Positions 8,931 through 16,888 of a stretch of 64,000 bases of DNA are shown here, piece after piece (positions within the stretch are counted from its first letter, which is position 1; the number at the start of each line of letters is the position of its first letter). Origin of the DNA: Cellulomonas sp. NTE-D12 (GTDB taxonomy: Bacteria; Actinomycetota; Actinomycetes; Actinomycetales; Cellulomonadaceae); contig NZ_AP026442.1 in the NCBI RefSeq assembly GCF_027923705.1, positions 3,100,001-3,164,000 on the forward strand, in the 5' to 3' direction. The notes beneath the pieces are model-generated. The model was not told the DNA's origin. It saw only the letters and a program-made list of their open reading frames with translations, and searched no databases. The translations under genes were made by a program, and so were the position numbers.

Positions 8931-9153
8931 GCCCACGCCGCCGTCGCCGAGCGGGACCACCCCGCCGGGACGCGCTCCTGGCGAGCCCCGTTTCCTCCCG
9001 ACGGGCCGGACGGGCTGGCTGCGGCTGGTCGTCGTCCTCGCCCTCGCGCTCGCGGCGATCCTCGGACCGCGAGTCGTCGCCACGACGGGCGCGATCTACA
9101 CGGACAGCGGCAGCGTGAGCGGAGACATCACCGCCACGCCCACCATCCCCTAG
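8911..9153 (+). CDS. Very short SipW-type exported protein
   Basis: Only 80 residues: a Pro/Ser-rich cytoplasmic tail, a TM at about 38-56 and the ending GAIYTDSGSVSGDITATPTIP. The TM-proximal part looks like a SipW-type cleavage region, but after it just a dozen residues remain, so it resembles the first exon-length of a longer fibre protein. GAGAGGG precedes the ATG, which overlaps the signal peptidase gene. The IS481 copy starts two bases after the TAG. The TAG is part of the duplicated target and so was present before insertion: the IS did not truncate this frame. An older deletion cannot be excluded. Confidence 0.65.
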   Translation: MSSSSTEPTPPSPSGTTPPGRAPGEPRFLPTGRTGWLRLVVVLALALAAILGPRVVATTGAIYTDSGSVSGDITATPTIP

Positions 9154-9154
9154 C

Positions 9155-9176
9155 TGTACTGCCCAGGGACGTTGGT
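9155..9176 (+). repeat. IS481 left inverted repeat
   Basis: It begins TGTACTGCCCAG, pairs with 10246-10267 with three mismatches in 22 bases, and is flanked outside by the target duplicate 9149-9154. Confidence 0.9.
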
Positions 9177-9217
9177 TGTTGGAGTGTGACGACACGCGGT
9201 AGCGGGTCATGGACGGA

Positions 9218-9280
9218 CGAAGACCTCCGGTCGTGGAGTGGAGCTGCTGAGGTTCCGCTCCCACGACCTGGAGGTCTTCG
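9218..9280 (+). promoter_or_regulatory. Hairpin masking the transposase ribosome binding site
   Basis: Bases 9218-9228 pair perfectly with 9270-9280, and 9229-9236 with 9261-9268, giving a 19-bp stem with one bulged T (9269). The 3' arm contains the Shine-Dalgarno GGAGG (9270-9274) and the G of the GTG start. RNA reading in from outside the element would therefore hide the start. IS10 and IS50 use the same principle to stop activation by neighbouring promoters. Confidence 0.75.
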
Positions 9281-10272
9281 TGTCCCACGCTAACGCTGCC
9301 TTGACGCCCCGTGCCCGGCTGCGGCTGGCGCGCCTGATCGTCGAGGAGGGTTGGCCGATCGCCCTGGCTGCGCGTCGTTACGACGTGTCGTGGCCGACTG
9401 CCAAGCGCTGGGCGCAGCGGTACGCCGCGATGGGCGAGGCCGGGATGGGCGACCGCTCGAGCCGTCCGCACCGCGTCGCCAACCGCACCCCGCAGTACCT
9501 GGTGCGTCAGGTGGTGCACCTGCGCTGGAAGAAGCGGCTATCACCGATCGCGATCGGTGCGCGGTTGGGGATGCCGGCCTCCACGGTCCACGCCGTCTTG
9601 ACCCGCTGTCGCCTGAACCGGCTCTCGCACGTGGACGTGCGCACCGGTGAGCCGATCCGCCGCTACGAGCACGACCACCCCGGCGCGATGATCCACGTCG
9701 ACGTCAAGAAGCTGGGCAACATCCCCGACGGCGGCGGGTGGCGGTTCGTCGGACGAGCCCAAGGCGATCGGCACCGGGCCGCGACGCCCGGCAAGACGAA
9801 GAACGCCCACTACAGCCCGAAGATGGGCACGGCGTTCGTGCATACCGTGATCGACGACCACTCCCGGGTCGCCTACGCCGAGATCCACGACGACGAGACC
9901 GCCGCCACCGCGATCGGGGTCCTGCGTCGGGCGGTGTCCTGGTTCGCCGCCCGCGGTGTCATCGTCCAACGGGTCCTGTCAGACAACGGATCGGCCTACA
10001 AGTCCCACGCCTGGCGCGACGCCTGCACCGACCTCGGCATCACCGCCAAGAAGACCCGCCCCTACCGGCCGCAGACCAACGGCAAGATCGAACGCTTCCA
10101 CCGCACCATGGCCGCCGACTGGGCCTTCGCCCGGCACTACCCCTCCGAGACCGCCCGCCGGGCCGCCCTGCCAGGATGGCTCCACCAGTACAACCACCAC
10201 CGGCCCCACTCAGCCATCGGCAAGGTCCCACCCATCACCCGATTGACCAACCTGGCTGGGCAGTACACCTAG
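9280..10272 (+). CDS. IS481-family transposase
   Basis: The 330-residue protein has an N-terminal helix-turn-helix (about 12-60), a second HTH (about 75-110) and an rve integrase core with D141 (HVDVKK), D235 (LSDNGS) and E271 (NGKIERFH); D235 and E271 are exactly 35 residues apart, the DD(35)E pattern. The GTG at 9280 follows GGAGG by five bases and gives the usual N-terminus MSHANA. An upstream start at 9238 lies within the hairpin. The reading frame runs through the right inverted repeat, and its TAG stop (10270-10272) lies outside the element, in the target duplicate. Confidence 0.94.
   Translation: MSHANAALTPRARLRLARLIVEEGWPIALAARRYDVSWPTAKRWAQRYAAMGEAGMGDRSSRPHRVANRTPQYLVRQVVHLRWKKRLSPIAIGARLGMPASTVHAVLTRCRLNRLSHVDVRTGEPIRRYEHDHPGAMIHVDVKKLGNIPDGGGWRFVGRAQGDRHRAATPGKTKNAHYSPKMGTAFVHTVIDDHSRVAYAEIHDDETAATAIGVLRRAVSWFAARGVIVQRVLSDNGSAYKSHAWRDACTDLGITAKKTRPYRPQTNGKIERFHRTMAADWAFARHYPSETARRAALPGWLHQYNHHRPHSAIGKVPPITRLTNLAGQYT
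10246..10267 (-). repeat. IS481 right inverted repeat
   Basis: Read on the minus strand it starts TGTACTGCCCAG like the left end. It also encodes the last residues of the transposase. The second CCTAGC copy follows at 10268-10273. Confidence 0.9.
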
Positions 10273-10329
10273 CGAAGGTTGCGGGTCCCGCCCGGTCCGC
10301 GCCGCCTCCGCACACGGGCGGCAGACGAC

Positions 10330-10370
10330 GGAGGGCGGGACGCCGGCCCTCCACCGGCATCCCGCCCTCC
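10330..10370 (-). terminator. Hairpin terminator after the FAD oxidoreductase gene
   Basis: A 17-base stem (10330-10346 with 10354-10370, one mismatch) with a seven-base loop lies 18 bases beyond the stop at 10389. It could also stop transcription leaving the IS. Confidence 0.7.
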
Positions 10371-10388
10371 CCGCGCAGCCCCAGTGGC

Positions 10389-11825
10389 TCAGGCCCCCCG
10401 CACCAGCTCCTCCTCGACCGTGCCGACGGCCGCGGCGCCCACCGGCAGGTCCCGCACGTTGCGGCTGCCGAGCAGCACACCGTCCGGGTCGTAGCGCAGC
10501 GACACCTCGCGCAGCCGCCGGGCGCCGTCCTCCCCGAACACCCGCAGGGCCCAGTCCGGACCGCTGCCGGCGTGGAAGTTCGGCAGCGCGCCGGGGCGAC
10601 GCCACGGCGCGAGGCCGTCGACGATGCGCCGGGCGTCGGCGCGGACCAGGTCGGCGATCTCGGGGATGCCGAGGCCGATGGCCAGCACCGTCCACTGCGC
10701 GTCGCGGTGGCCGAACACCGACTCCCCGCGCAGCGGGGTGGTGACGGCACCGCCGAGGCGGCGCACCTCGACCATCAGCTGCGTGGTGGCCGCCTGCGGT
10801 CCGACCAGGTCCAGCAGCCGGTCGGCGGCGGCGGCGTCGAACGCCTCCAGCAGCAGGTGCGTCTCGACGGCCGGCATCGGGTCCTCGGGGTCGCTGTGCA
10901 CGATGCCGATCTCGGCGTAGGGCCGCGCGGCGACCAGGTCGACCAGCGGTGCGGCCACCGAGCGGATCGCGCGCAGCAGCTCCTCGCCGACCGCCGGGTC
11001 GCCGGTCCACGCGAAGCGGACGGACACGGTGGTGCGGCCGGCGAGCTCCGGGGGGACGCCCGGCATCGCGGGCAGCCGCATGACGGCGATCGACGTGGTG
11101 CCCTCGTCGGGAAGCAGCTGCGACCACTGCGCCCACGTGCGCACCACCGCCGGGATGTCCGGGGCGTCGAACCACACGGCGCCTGCGTAGACCTCCGGCT
11201 GCTGCACCAGCTCGAGCTCGAGGCCCGTGACGATGCCGAGCGTGCCCTTGCCGCCACGCAGCCCCCAGTACAGGTCGGGGTTCTCCGTGGCCGACGCCCG
11301 GCGCAGCACGCCGTCGCCGGTGACCACGTCGAACGAGAGCACGCGGTCGGCCGACAGGCCGTACGTGCGGGCGAGCGGACCGTGACCGCCGCCGGTGAGC
11401 AGACCGACCACGCCCACGGACGGTGACGACCCGCACAGCGGCGCGAGGCCGTGCGGCGCGGCGGCCTCGAGGACGGCGGACCAGCGGACGCCTGCGCCGA
11501 TGCGGGCGACGCGGCTGACCGGGTCCACCATCAGCCCGTCCAGACCCCGGGTGGCGACGAGCACCGCGCCGGCCATCGTGGCCCACGGACCGTGGCCGGT
11601 GCTCTGCACGCCGACCGGCACGCCGTGCTCCCCGGCGACGCGCACGGCGGCGGCCACGTCGTGCGCGGTCTGCGCCTCGACGACGGCCAGCGGGGTGAGC
11701 CGCGTGCACAGGTTGTAGGTGGCGGTCAGCTCGGCGTAACCGGCCGATCCGGGCAGGTGGACGCGCGAGACGGCAGCGCCCAGCGCGTGGGCGAACGCGC
11801 CGGTGGTGTCGAGGGCGACGGACAT
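10389..11825 (-). CDS. FAD-linked oxidoreductase, BBE/VAO type
   Basis: The 478-residue protein has the VAO-type FAD-binding fold: STGHGPW (His is a candidate for covalent flavin attachment), GAGVRWSAVLEAA, SVGVVGLLTGGGHG, then NPDLYWGLRGGKGTLGIVT, all typical of this flavin domain. The C-terminal part ends in the berberine-bridge-type region with YDPDGVLLGSRNV. The substrate is unknown; relatives oxidise alcohols, sugars or alkaloids. AGGAGAG precedes the ATG at 11825 by nine bases; an upstream start at 11849 has no such site. It is divergent from the luciferase-like monooxygenase gene, and the 227-base shared gap contains a short ATGC-aaac-GCAT repeat near 12020 but no clear promoter. Confidence 0.88.
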   Translation of the reverse strand: MSVALDTTGAFAHALGAAVSRVHLPGSAGYAELTATYNLCTRLTPLAVVEAQTAHDVAAAVRVAGEHGVPVGVQSTGHGPWATMAGAVLVATRGLDGLMVDPVSRVARIGAGVRWSAVLEAAAPHGLAPLCGSSPSVGVVGLLTGGGHGPLARTYGLSADRVLSFDVVTGDGVLRRASATENPDLYWGLRGGKGTLGIVTGLELELVQQPEVYAGAVWFDAPDIPAVVRTWAQWSQLLPDEGTTSIAVMRLPAMPGVPPELAGRTTVSVRFAWTGDPAVGEELLRAIRSVAAPLVDLVAARPYAEIGIVHSDPEDPMPAVETHLLLEAFDAAAADRLLDLVGPQAATTQLMVEVRRLGGAVTTPLRGESVFGHRDAQWTVLAIGLGIPEIADLVRADARRIVDGLAPWRRPGALPNFHAGSGPDWALRVFGEDGARRLREVSLRYDPDGVLLGSRNVRDLPVGAAAVGTVEEELVRGA

Positions 11826-12052
11826 CGCGGGGACTCTCCTGGGCATCGTGGACGCCGGTCGTTCGGACCGGGTCGCGGCGGACGGGGCACCGGTTCTCGG
11901 TGCACGAGTCGTCAGGAGTTGGACTGGGGCTGTCTGATACGTCCCATTCGCGGCTGGATACGGACCTTGGTCCCGGGAAGCGGAATACGGTGGCGAGGCA
12001 CGGCGTTCAGCGCGATGTTCATGCAAACGCATAGATCGTGAGGCGACCTGAC

Positions 12053-13228
12053 ATGCAGTTCGGCATCTTCTCCGTCGGCGACGTCACCACCGACCCGCTC
12101 ACGCGGCACACCCCCGACGACACCGAGCGCGTGCGGAACATGCTCACGATCGCGAAGCACGCCGACGAGGCCGGCCTCGACGTCTTCGCCACCGGCGAGC
12201 ACCACAACCCACCGTTCGTCCCGTCGTCCCCCACGACGATGCTCGGCTACCTCGCGGGCGTGACCCAGCACATCACCCTGTCCACCGCCACCACGCTGAT
12301 CACCACCAACGACCCGGTCCGCCTGGCCGAGGAGTACGCGATGCTCCAGGTGATCTCCGACGGCCGGATGGACCTCATGCTCGGCCGCGGAAACACCGGC
12401 CCGGTGTACCCCTGGTTCGGCAAGGACATCCGCCAGGGCATCAACCTCGCGGTGGAGAACTACGCGCTGCTGCGCCGGCTGTGGACCGAGGACGTCGTCG
12501 ACTGGTCCGGCAAGTTCCGGACCCCGCTGCAGGGGTTCACGTCCACGCCGCGGCCGCTGGACGGCGTGCCGCCGTTCGTGTGGCACGCGTCCATCCGCTC
12601 CCCCGAGATCGCCGAGCAGGCCGCCTACTACGGCGACGGGTTCCTGCACAACGCGATCTTCTGGCCGATGGAGCACACCGCGGCGATGGTGAACTACTAC
12701 CGCCAGCGGTTCGAGCACTACGGCCACGGCCGTGCCGACCAGGCGATCGTCGGCCTGGGCGGCCAGGTGTTCGTGCGGCACGACTCGCAGAAGGCATGGG
12801 ACGAGTTCCTGCCGTACTTCAACGAGGCCCCGGTGTACGGGCACGGGCCCTCGATGGAGGACTTCACGCGCGACACCCCGCTGACCGTCGGCAGCCCGCA
12901 GCAGGTCATCGACCGGTACGGCGCCTTCTGGGAGCAGGTGGGCCACTACCAGCGGCAGCTGTTCCTGGTGGACCACGCCGGTCTACCGCTGAAGACCGTG
13001 CTCGAGCAGATCGACCTGCTCGCAGGCGAGATCGTGCCTGCGCTGCGGCACGAGGCGGAGCTGCGCCGTCCGGCGGACGTGCCGTCGGACCCGCCGTCGC
13101 ACGCCGCGATGGTGGCCGCGGCCCGGGCCGCCGGTCAGGTGCACGAGCAGCAGGTCGCCGCGGCCGACCACTGGACCGGCAAGACGGCCGAGGACGACAT
13201 CGACGCGGCGGACGAGGTGACGGCATGA
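12053..13228 (+). CDS. Luciferase-like monooxygenase, CE1758 family
   Basis: The 391-residue protein begins MQFGIFSVGDV and carries the TIM-barrel pattern of bacterial luciferase-like enzymes: GLDVFATGEHHNPPF, ATTLITTNDPVRLAEEYAML, and DLMLGRGNTGP for flavin phosphate binding. Such enzymes oxygenate a substrate using FMNH2 delivered by a partner. The partner FMN reductase is the next gene, starting inside the stop of this one, which is the pairing defining the CE1758/CE1759 families. The ATG at 12053 follows GTGAGG by nine bases; the longer start at 12038 overlaps that site. The substrate is not known. Confidence 0.88.
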   Translation: MQFGIFSVGDVTTDPLTRHTPDDTERVRNMLTIAKHADEAGLDVFATGEHHNPPFVPSSPTTMLGYLAGVTQHITLSTATTLITTNDPVRLAEEYAMLQVISDGRMDLMLGRGNTGPVYPWFGKDIRQGINLAVENYALLRRLWTEDVVDWSGKFRTPLQGFTSTPRPLDGVPPFVWHASIRSPEIAEQAAYYGDGFLHNAIFWPMEHTAAMVNYYRQRFEHYGHGRADQAIVGLGGQVFVRHDSQKAWDEFLPYFNEAPVYGHGPSMEDFTRDTPLTVGSPQQVIDRYGAFWEQVGHYQRQLFLVDHAGLPLKTVLEQIDLLAGEIVPALRHEAELRRPADVPSDPPSHAAMVAAARAAGQVHEQQVAAADHWTGKTAEDDIDAADEVTA

Positions 13229-13845
13229 GCACCCGTTCGATCGTCGTGATCTCCGCCGGCGTCTCGCAGCCGTCGTCGACCCGCCTGCTGGCGGACCGCC
13301 TTGCCGAGGCGACCGTGACGGCGCTGGCCGACCTCGGTCAGCAGTCGCAGGTGACCGTCGTCGAGGTGCGTGAGCTGGCGCACGACGTGGTGAACATGAC
13401 GCTGACCGGGTTCGCGGCGGCACCGCTCGCGGCGGCCCAGCAGGCGATCGCGGACGCCGACGCCGTCATCGCGGTCACCCCCGTGTACACGGCCGGGCCC
13501 GCCGGGCTGTTCAAGTCGTTCGTCGACGTGCTCGGCACGGACGCGCTGACGGGGACGCCGGTGCTGCTGGGCGCCACCGGCGGGACCGCCCGGCACTCCC
13601 TGGTGCCGGAGGTGGCGATCCGCCCGCTGTTCACCTACCTGCACGCCGACGTGGTGCCCACCTCGGTGTTCGCCGCGACGGACGACTGGGCCGACGAGGG
13701 CGGCGACGACGTCAAGCCGCTGCCGTCCCGGATCACCAGGGCGGCCACCGAGCTCGCGGAACGGGTGGCCCGACGCCCGACCACCGCCCGGCCGGGGCTG
13801 TACGACGCTGTGCCGGACTTCAGCGAGCTGCTCGGCGGCGCCTGA
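13225..13845 (+). CDS. NADPH-dependent FMN reductase, CE1759 family
   Basis: This 206-residue flavodoxin-fold protein starts IVVISAGVSQPSSTRLLAD, the Rossmann phosphate-binding loop for FMN, with ADAVIAVTPVYTAGPAGLFKSFVDVL in the middle, typical of NAD(P)H:FMN reductases. It supplies reduced flavin to the monooxygenase upstream, with which it overlaps by four bases (ATGA). The last 26 bases overlap the 3' end of the convergent EEP gene. Confidence 0.9.
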   Translation: MSTRSIVVISAGVSQPSSTRLLADRLAEATVTALADLGQQSQVTVVEVRELAHDVVNMTLTGFAAAPLAAAQQAIADADAVIAVTPVYTAGPAGLFKSFVDVLGTDALTGTPVLLGATGGTARHSLVPEVAIRPLFTYLHADVVPTSVFAATDDWADEGGDDVKPLPSRITRAATELAERVARRPTTARPGLYDAVPDFSELLGGA

Positions 13846-14797
13846 GCCGCCGCAGGGCGGGCGCGTAGCCGCCCGGGTCGCGGCTGGACGACGGTGCCGG
13901 ACCGGCGCCCGCCCGCTCCCGGCCGGCGTCGCGGCGGACGGTCCCGGTCGGTTGCTGCGCCCCGCCCGACCCGGCGTACGCGGCGCCGGCACGGGCGGCC
14001 GCCGCACCGATCCGCACGTCCACCACCAGGGCGCGGTGGTCGGACAGGCCCAGGTCCACCGCCTCGGCCGGACGGACGGCCGCCACTGCACCCTCCCCCA
14101 GGATGTGGTCGAGCTGCCGCACCGGCCGGCCGACGGGATACGTCGGCGCGGTGGCCAGCGGCGTCATCCGGGCGAGCTGCGCCGGCTGACCGTCCTCGAG
14201 GTTGAGGTCGCCCAGCACCACCAGCGGCCGCGGCAGCTCCTCCACCGCGGCGGTCAGCCGCCGCAGCTGCAGCCCGTTCCACCGCGGGATGAACGTCAGG
14301 TGCGTGCACACCACCGTCAGGGTGCCGCCGGGCGCGTCGAGCACCGCGGCGATCGCCGCGCGCGGCTCGTCGCGCACCAGCTCCGGCCACCGCCGCCCCG
14401 GGAACCGGACGGGCGCCCGGCGGTTCAGCACCGGGAGGATCAGCACGCGCCACTCGCGCACCGGGTGCCTGCTGAGCAGGGCGATCCCGTAGGCGGCGCC
14501 GCGCGGCTGATGGGCACCGGTGGCCGCCACCCACAGCCCGGGCTCGCCGTGCAGCGTCGCGGCGAACCGGTGGGCGTGCGCCCCCATCGCCTCGGCGGCG
14601 ATCGAGGTCAGGTCCGCACCGTGGGACCGCGCCTGGTCGCGGTCCACCTCCTGCAGGCCCAGCACGTCGGCGTCGAGGCGCCGCACCGCGGCGGCGAACC
14701 GGTCCAGGTCCACCCGGCCGTCGGCAGGCGAGCGCGCGTGCAGGATGTTGAACGTGGCCAGCCGCACCCGTCGAGTGTCGCCCGGCAGACCGCTCAC
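13820..14797 (-). CDS. Endonuclease/exonuclease/phosphatase (EEP) family protein
   Basis: The 325-residue protein has the EEP core: LATFNILHA at the start, LGLQEVD with the metal-binding Glu, THLTFIPRW, VVLGDLNLEDG (Asp and Asn) and LSDHRALV with the catalytic His. These enzymes hydrolyse phosphodiester bonds in DNA, inositol phosphates or sphingolipids; the substrate is unclear. No signal peptide is seen, so it is probably cytosolic. About 65 Arg/Pro/Ala-rich residues after the SDH motif are not part of the fold and overlap the FMN reductase gene. The GTG at 14797 has no clear ribosome site; a GTG ten codons later is an alternative. Confidence 0.83.
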   Translation of the reverse strand: MSGLPGDTRRVRLATFNILHARSPADGRVDLDRFAAAVRRLDADVLGLQEVDRDQARSHGADLTSIAAEAMGAHAHRFAATLHGEPGLWVAATGAHQPRGAAYGIALLSRHPVREWRVLILPVLNRRAPVRFPGRRWPELVRDEPRAAIAAVLDAPGGTLTVVCTHLTFIPRWNGLQLRRLTAAVEELPRPLVVLGDLNLEDGQPAQLARMTPLATAPTYPVGRPVRQLDHILGEGAVAAVRPAEAVDLGLSDHRALVVDVRIGAAAARAGAAYAGSGGAQQPTGTVRRDAGRERAGAGPAPSSSRDPGGYAPALRRLRRRRAAR

Positions 14798-14889
14798 GTC
14801 CTGCCGAGGGACGCCGCAGCGACGTCCCGCTGGCCACAGCGCCGCGACCCACGCTGCAGCCCGCCGCCCCGGGGTGTAGACAACCGAAG

Positions 14890-15513
14890 ATGACGGACCA
14901 CGTGACGACGCCCGCCGACGAGCGCGCCGCCCTGCAGGACGGCCTGCGCCGCACCGCCGTGGCTCTGCTCGAGGCGGGCATCCCGTTCGCCCTGGTGGGC
15001 GGCTACGCCGCCTGGGCGCGCGGCGCGCCGGAACCGAGCCACGACGCGGACTTCGCGGTGACGGAGGAGGACGTGGGCCGCGCCAAGGAGGCGCTGACCG
15101 CGGCCGGGCTGGACGTGGTGCAGCCCGCGGAGAACTGGCTGTTCAAGGCGTACCACCACGGTCAGCTGATCGACGTGCTGTTCCGGATGGTCGGTGAGCC
15201 GATCACGCCGCAGATGCTGGCGACCGCCGAGGAGCTCGAGGTGCTGGCGGTGCGGATGCCCGTGCTGCAGGCGACCGAGATCGTGTCGGCCAAGATGCGG
15301 GTGCTCGGCGAGCACTACTGCGACTTCACGTGGCTGCTGCCCACGGCCCGGGCCCTGCGCGAGCAGATCGACTGGGACCGCGTGCGCGAGGAGGTCGGCG
15401 AGCACCCGTACGGGCGGGCGTTCCTGTTCCTGGTGGACGAGCTGGGGATCACCGGCGCGGGGCCGCGCTCGACGTCGTCACCTGGACGCGCGGAGCTGCC
15501 CGACGACGACTGA
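14890..15513 (+). CDS. Nucleotidyltransferase-fold protein
   Basis: The 207-residue protein shows the nucleotidyltransferase signature GG (37-38) then DxD (D52, D54) in LVGGYAAWARG...HDADFAV. This is found in MNT/AbiEii-like and kanamycin-nucleotidyltransferase-like proteins. Later residues (IDVLFRMVGEPIT, VLQATEIVSAKMRVLGEHY) also fit that group. No HEPN or antitoxin partner lies next to it, so a toxin-antitoxin role is not supported; it may modify a small molecule or RNA. The last 15 residues are disordered. Confidence 0.72.
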   Translation: MTDHVTTPADERAALQDGLRRTAVALLEAGIPFALVGGYAAWARGAPEPSHDADFAVTEEDVGRAKEALTAAGLDVVQPAENWLFKAYHHGQLIDVLFRMVGEPITPQMLATAEELEVLAVRMPVLQATEIVSAKMRVLGEHYCDFTWLLPTARALREQIDWDRVREEVGEHPYGRAFLFLVDELGITGAGPRSTSSPGRAELPDDD

Positions 15514-15563
15514 CGCCTCCCGGCGCAGGACCGGTGGCGTCGTCGGTCAGGCGGCGTGCTCGG

Positions 15564-15992
15564 TCAGGCCGCGACGGGGCGGGAGGCCGAGCGCCGGACG
15601 AGCGCGCCCGCCGGGATCGTCTGGTCGGAGTGCACGACGACACCGGGCTCCACCCGTGCGCCGGCGCCGACGGTCACGCGCGTGCCGAGGCGCGCACCCG
15701 CGCCCACCACCGCGTCCGCCTCCACGTGCACGTGGCTGCCGAGCCGCGCACCGGTGTGCACCACCGCGCCGCGCTCCACCCACACGTGGTCGCCCAGGTG
15801 GGCGCCCGCGTTCACGTGCGCACCCGGGTCCACCCAGGCGGTGGCCGCCACGTAGGCGTCCGGTGCCGCGTGCGCGCCCGCGCCGATGAGACCGCCGCCG
15901 TTGTCGTGGCGCCGGTACCGGACGACGGTGCCGTCGTCGTTCTCGAGGTCTTCGTATCGCTTCATCTCGGCTGGCACAACGATGCGCGACAC
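15564..15992 (-). CDS. Left-handed beta-helix (hexapeptide repeat) protein
   Basis: The 142-residue protein has a short N-terminal part followed by about fifteen imperfect hexapeptide units between residues 35 and 130 (for example VDPGAH VNAGAH LGDHVW), the pattern of a left-handed parallel beta-helix as in acyl- and acetyltransferases or gamma carbonic anhydrases. The three zinc histidines of a gamma carbonic anhydrase are not evident, and no acceptor domain is attached. Function is unknown. The start is uncertain: GTG 15992 or ATG 15965, neither with a clear ribosome site. Confidence 0.72.
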   Translation of the reverse strand: MSRIVVPAEMKRYEDLENDDGTVVRYRRHDNGGGLIGAGAHAAPDAYVAATAWVDPGAHVNAGAHLGDHVWVERGAVVHTGARLGSHVHVEADAVVGAGARLGTRVTVGAGARVEPGVVVHSDQTIPAGALVRRSASRPVAA

Positions 15993-16104
15993 GCCGGTGT
16001 TCCCGGCTGTGCACAGGCTGTGCCACGGCCTGGGCGACGGCGCATCCGGGCGTCGTCACGCCCTCCAGGTGCGGCTCGACGGGGGTGGCGGCGAGGATGG
16101 CCGC

Positions 16105-16878
16105 ATGACGTCCTCCCCCACCCTGGCCCTGCCCGGCGGCACCATCCCGATGCTCGGCCTGGGCACCTGGCAGTCCACCGGTGACGAGGCGGTGCGTGCC
16201 GTCAGCGGCGCCCTGGAGCTGGGCTACCGGCACCTGGACACCGCCACCGGCTACGGGAACGAGGGGCAGGTGGGACGCGCCCTGTCGCTGGTGGACATCG
16301 ACCGGGACGACGTGTTCCTCACCACCAAGCTGCCGCCCGAGCACGCCGGCCGGGAGCGCCGGACGATCCTCGAGTCGCTCGCCGCGCTGGGCACGGACCA
16401 CGTCGACCTGTGGCTGATCCACTGGCCGCCCGGCGGCAAGGCGGCGCCCGAGGTGTGGCAGGAGCTGCGCCGCGCCCGCGACGAGGGGCTGACCAGGTCG
16501 ATCGGGGTGTCCAACTACTCGATCCCGCAGATCGACCAGCTGATCGAGGCGACCGGTGAGGCACCGGCGGTCAACCAGATCCCGTACAGCCCGGCCGACC
16601 ACGACCCCGAGCTGCTGGACGCGCACCGCGAGCGCGGCATCGCCGTCGAGGGCTACTCGCCGCTGAAGCGGACCGACCTGGCGTCGGAGGCGATCACCAA
16701 GGCGGCCGCGGTGCACGACGCGACACCGGCCCAGGTGGTGCTGGCCTGGCACCTGGCGCACGACGTGGTGGTGATCCCCAAGACGACCCACCTGGCCCGC
16801 CTCGAGGAGAACCTCGCGGCGCTCGACCTGCGGCTGACGGCCGAGGAGGTCGCGGCGATCGACGCGCTGGGTTGGTGA
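16105..16878 (+). CDS. Aldo/keto reductase
   Basis: This 257-residue TIM-barrel NADPH oxidoreductase has the complete catalytic tetrad D45, Y50, K75 and H106, found in LDTATGYGNE, TTKLPPEH and LIHWPPG. The NADPH-binding end VVIPKTTHLARLEENLAAL is conserved. It resembles the 2,5-diketo-gluconate reductase/prostaglandin F synthase branch; the natural substrate cannot be told. GAGG sits ten bases before the ATG. It stands alone, converging on the exported-protein gene at 16889. Confidence 0.93.
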   Translation: MTSSPTLALPGGTIPMLGLGTWQSTGDEAVRAVSGALELGYRHLDTATGYGNEGQVGRALSLVDIDRDDVFLTTKLPPEHAGRERRTILESLAALGTDHVDLWLIHWPPGGKAAPEVWQELRRARDEGLTRSIGVSNYSIPQIDQLIEATGEAPAVNQIPYSPADHDPELLDAHRERGIAVEGYSPLKRTDLASEAITKAAAVHDATPAQVVLAWHLAHDVVVIPKTTHLARLEENLAALDLRLTAEEVAAIDALGW

Positions 16879-16888
16879 GCGGCCGGCG

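Larger units (their letters stand above)
9155..10267 (+). mobile_element. IS481-family insertion sequence, complete, 1113 bp
   Basis: The element is bounded by terminal inverted repeats of about 22 bp starting TGTACTGCCCAG and by a 6-bp direct repeat CCTAGC (9149-9154 and 10268-10273). Its single gene is an intact DD(35)E transposase. CCTAGC fits the NCTAGN target preference I recall for IS481. The ends are almost identical over the first 12 bases and the target duplication is perfect, so insertion looks recent. It sits immediately behind the first SipW-type operon and reads in the same direction. Confidence 0.95.

Noticed and set aside
8911..9153. Idea that the IS truncated the 80-residue gene
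   Set aside because: The TAG lies in the duplicated target CCTAGC and is restored when the IS and one copy are removed, so the stop predates insertion.
9149..10273. 4-bp CTAG target duplication
   Set aside because: With CTAG alone the element would begin and end in non-complementary C bases; CCTAGC gives perfect TGTACTG ends on both sides.
14890..15513. AbiEii-type toxin reading of the nucleotidyltransferase-like gene
   Set aside because: No antitoxin gene is adjacent, and the neighbours are housekeeping genes.
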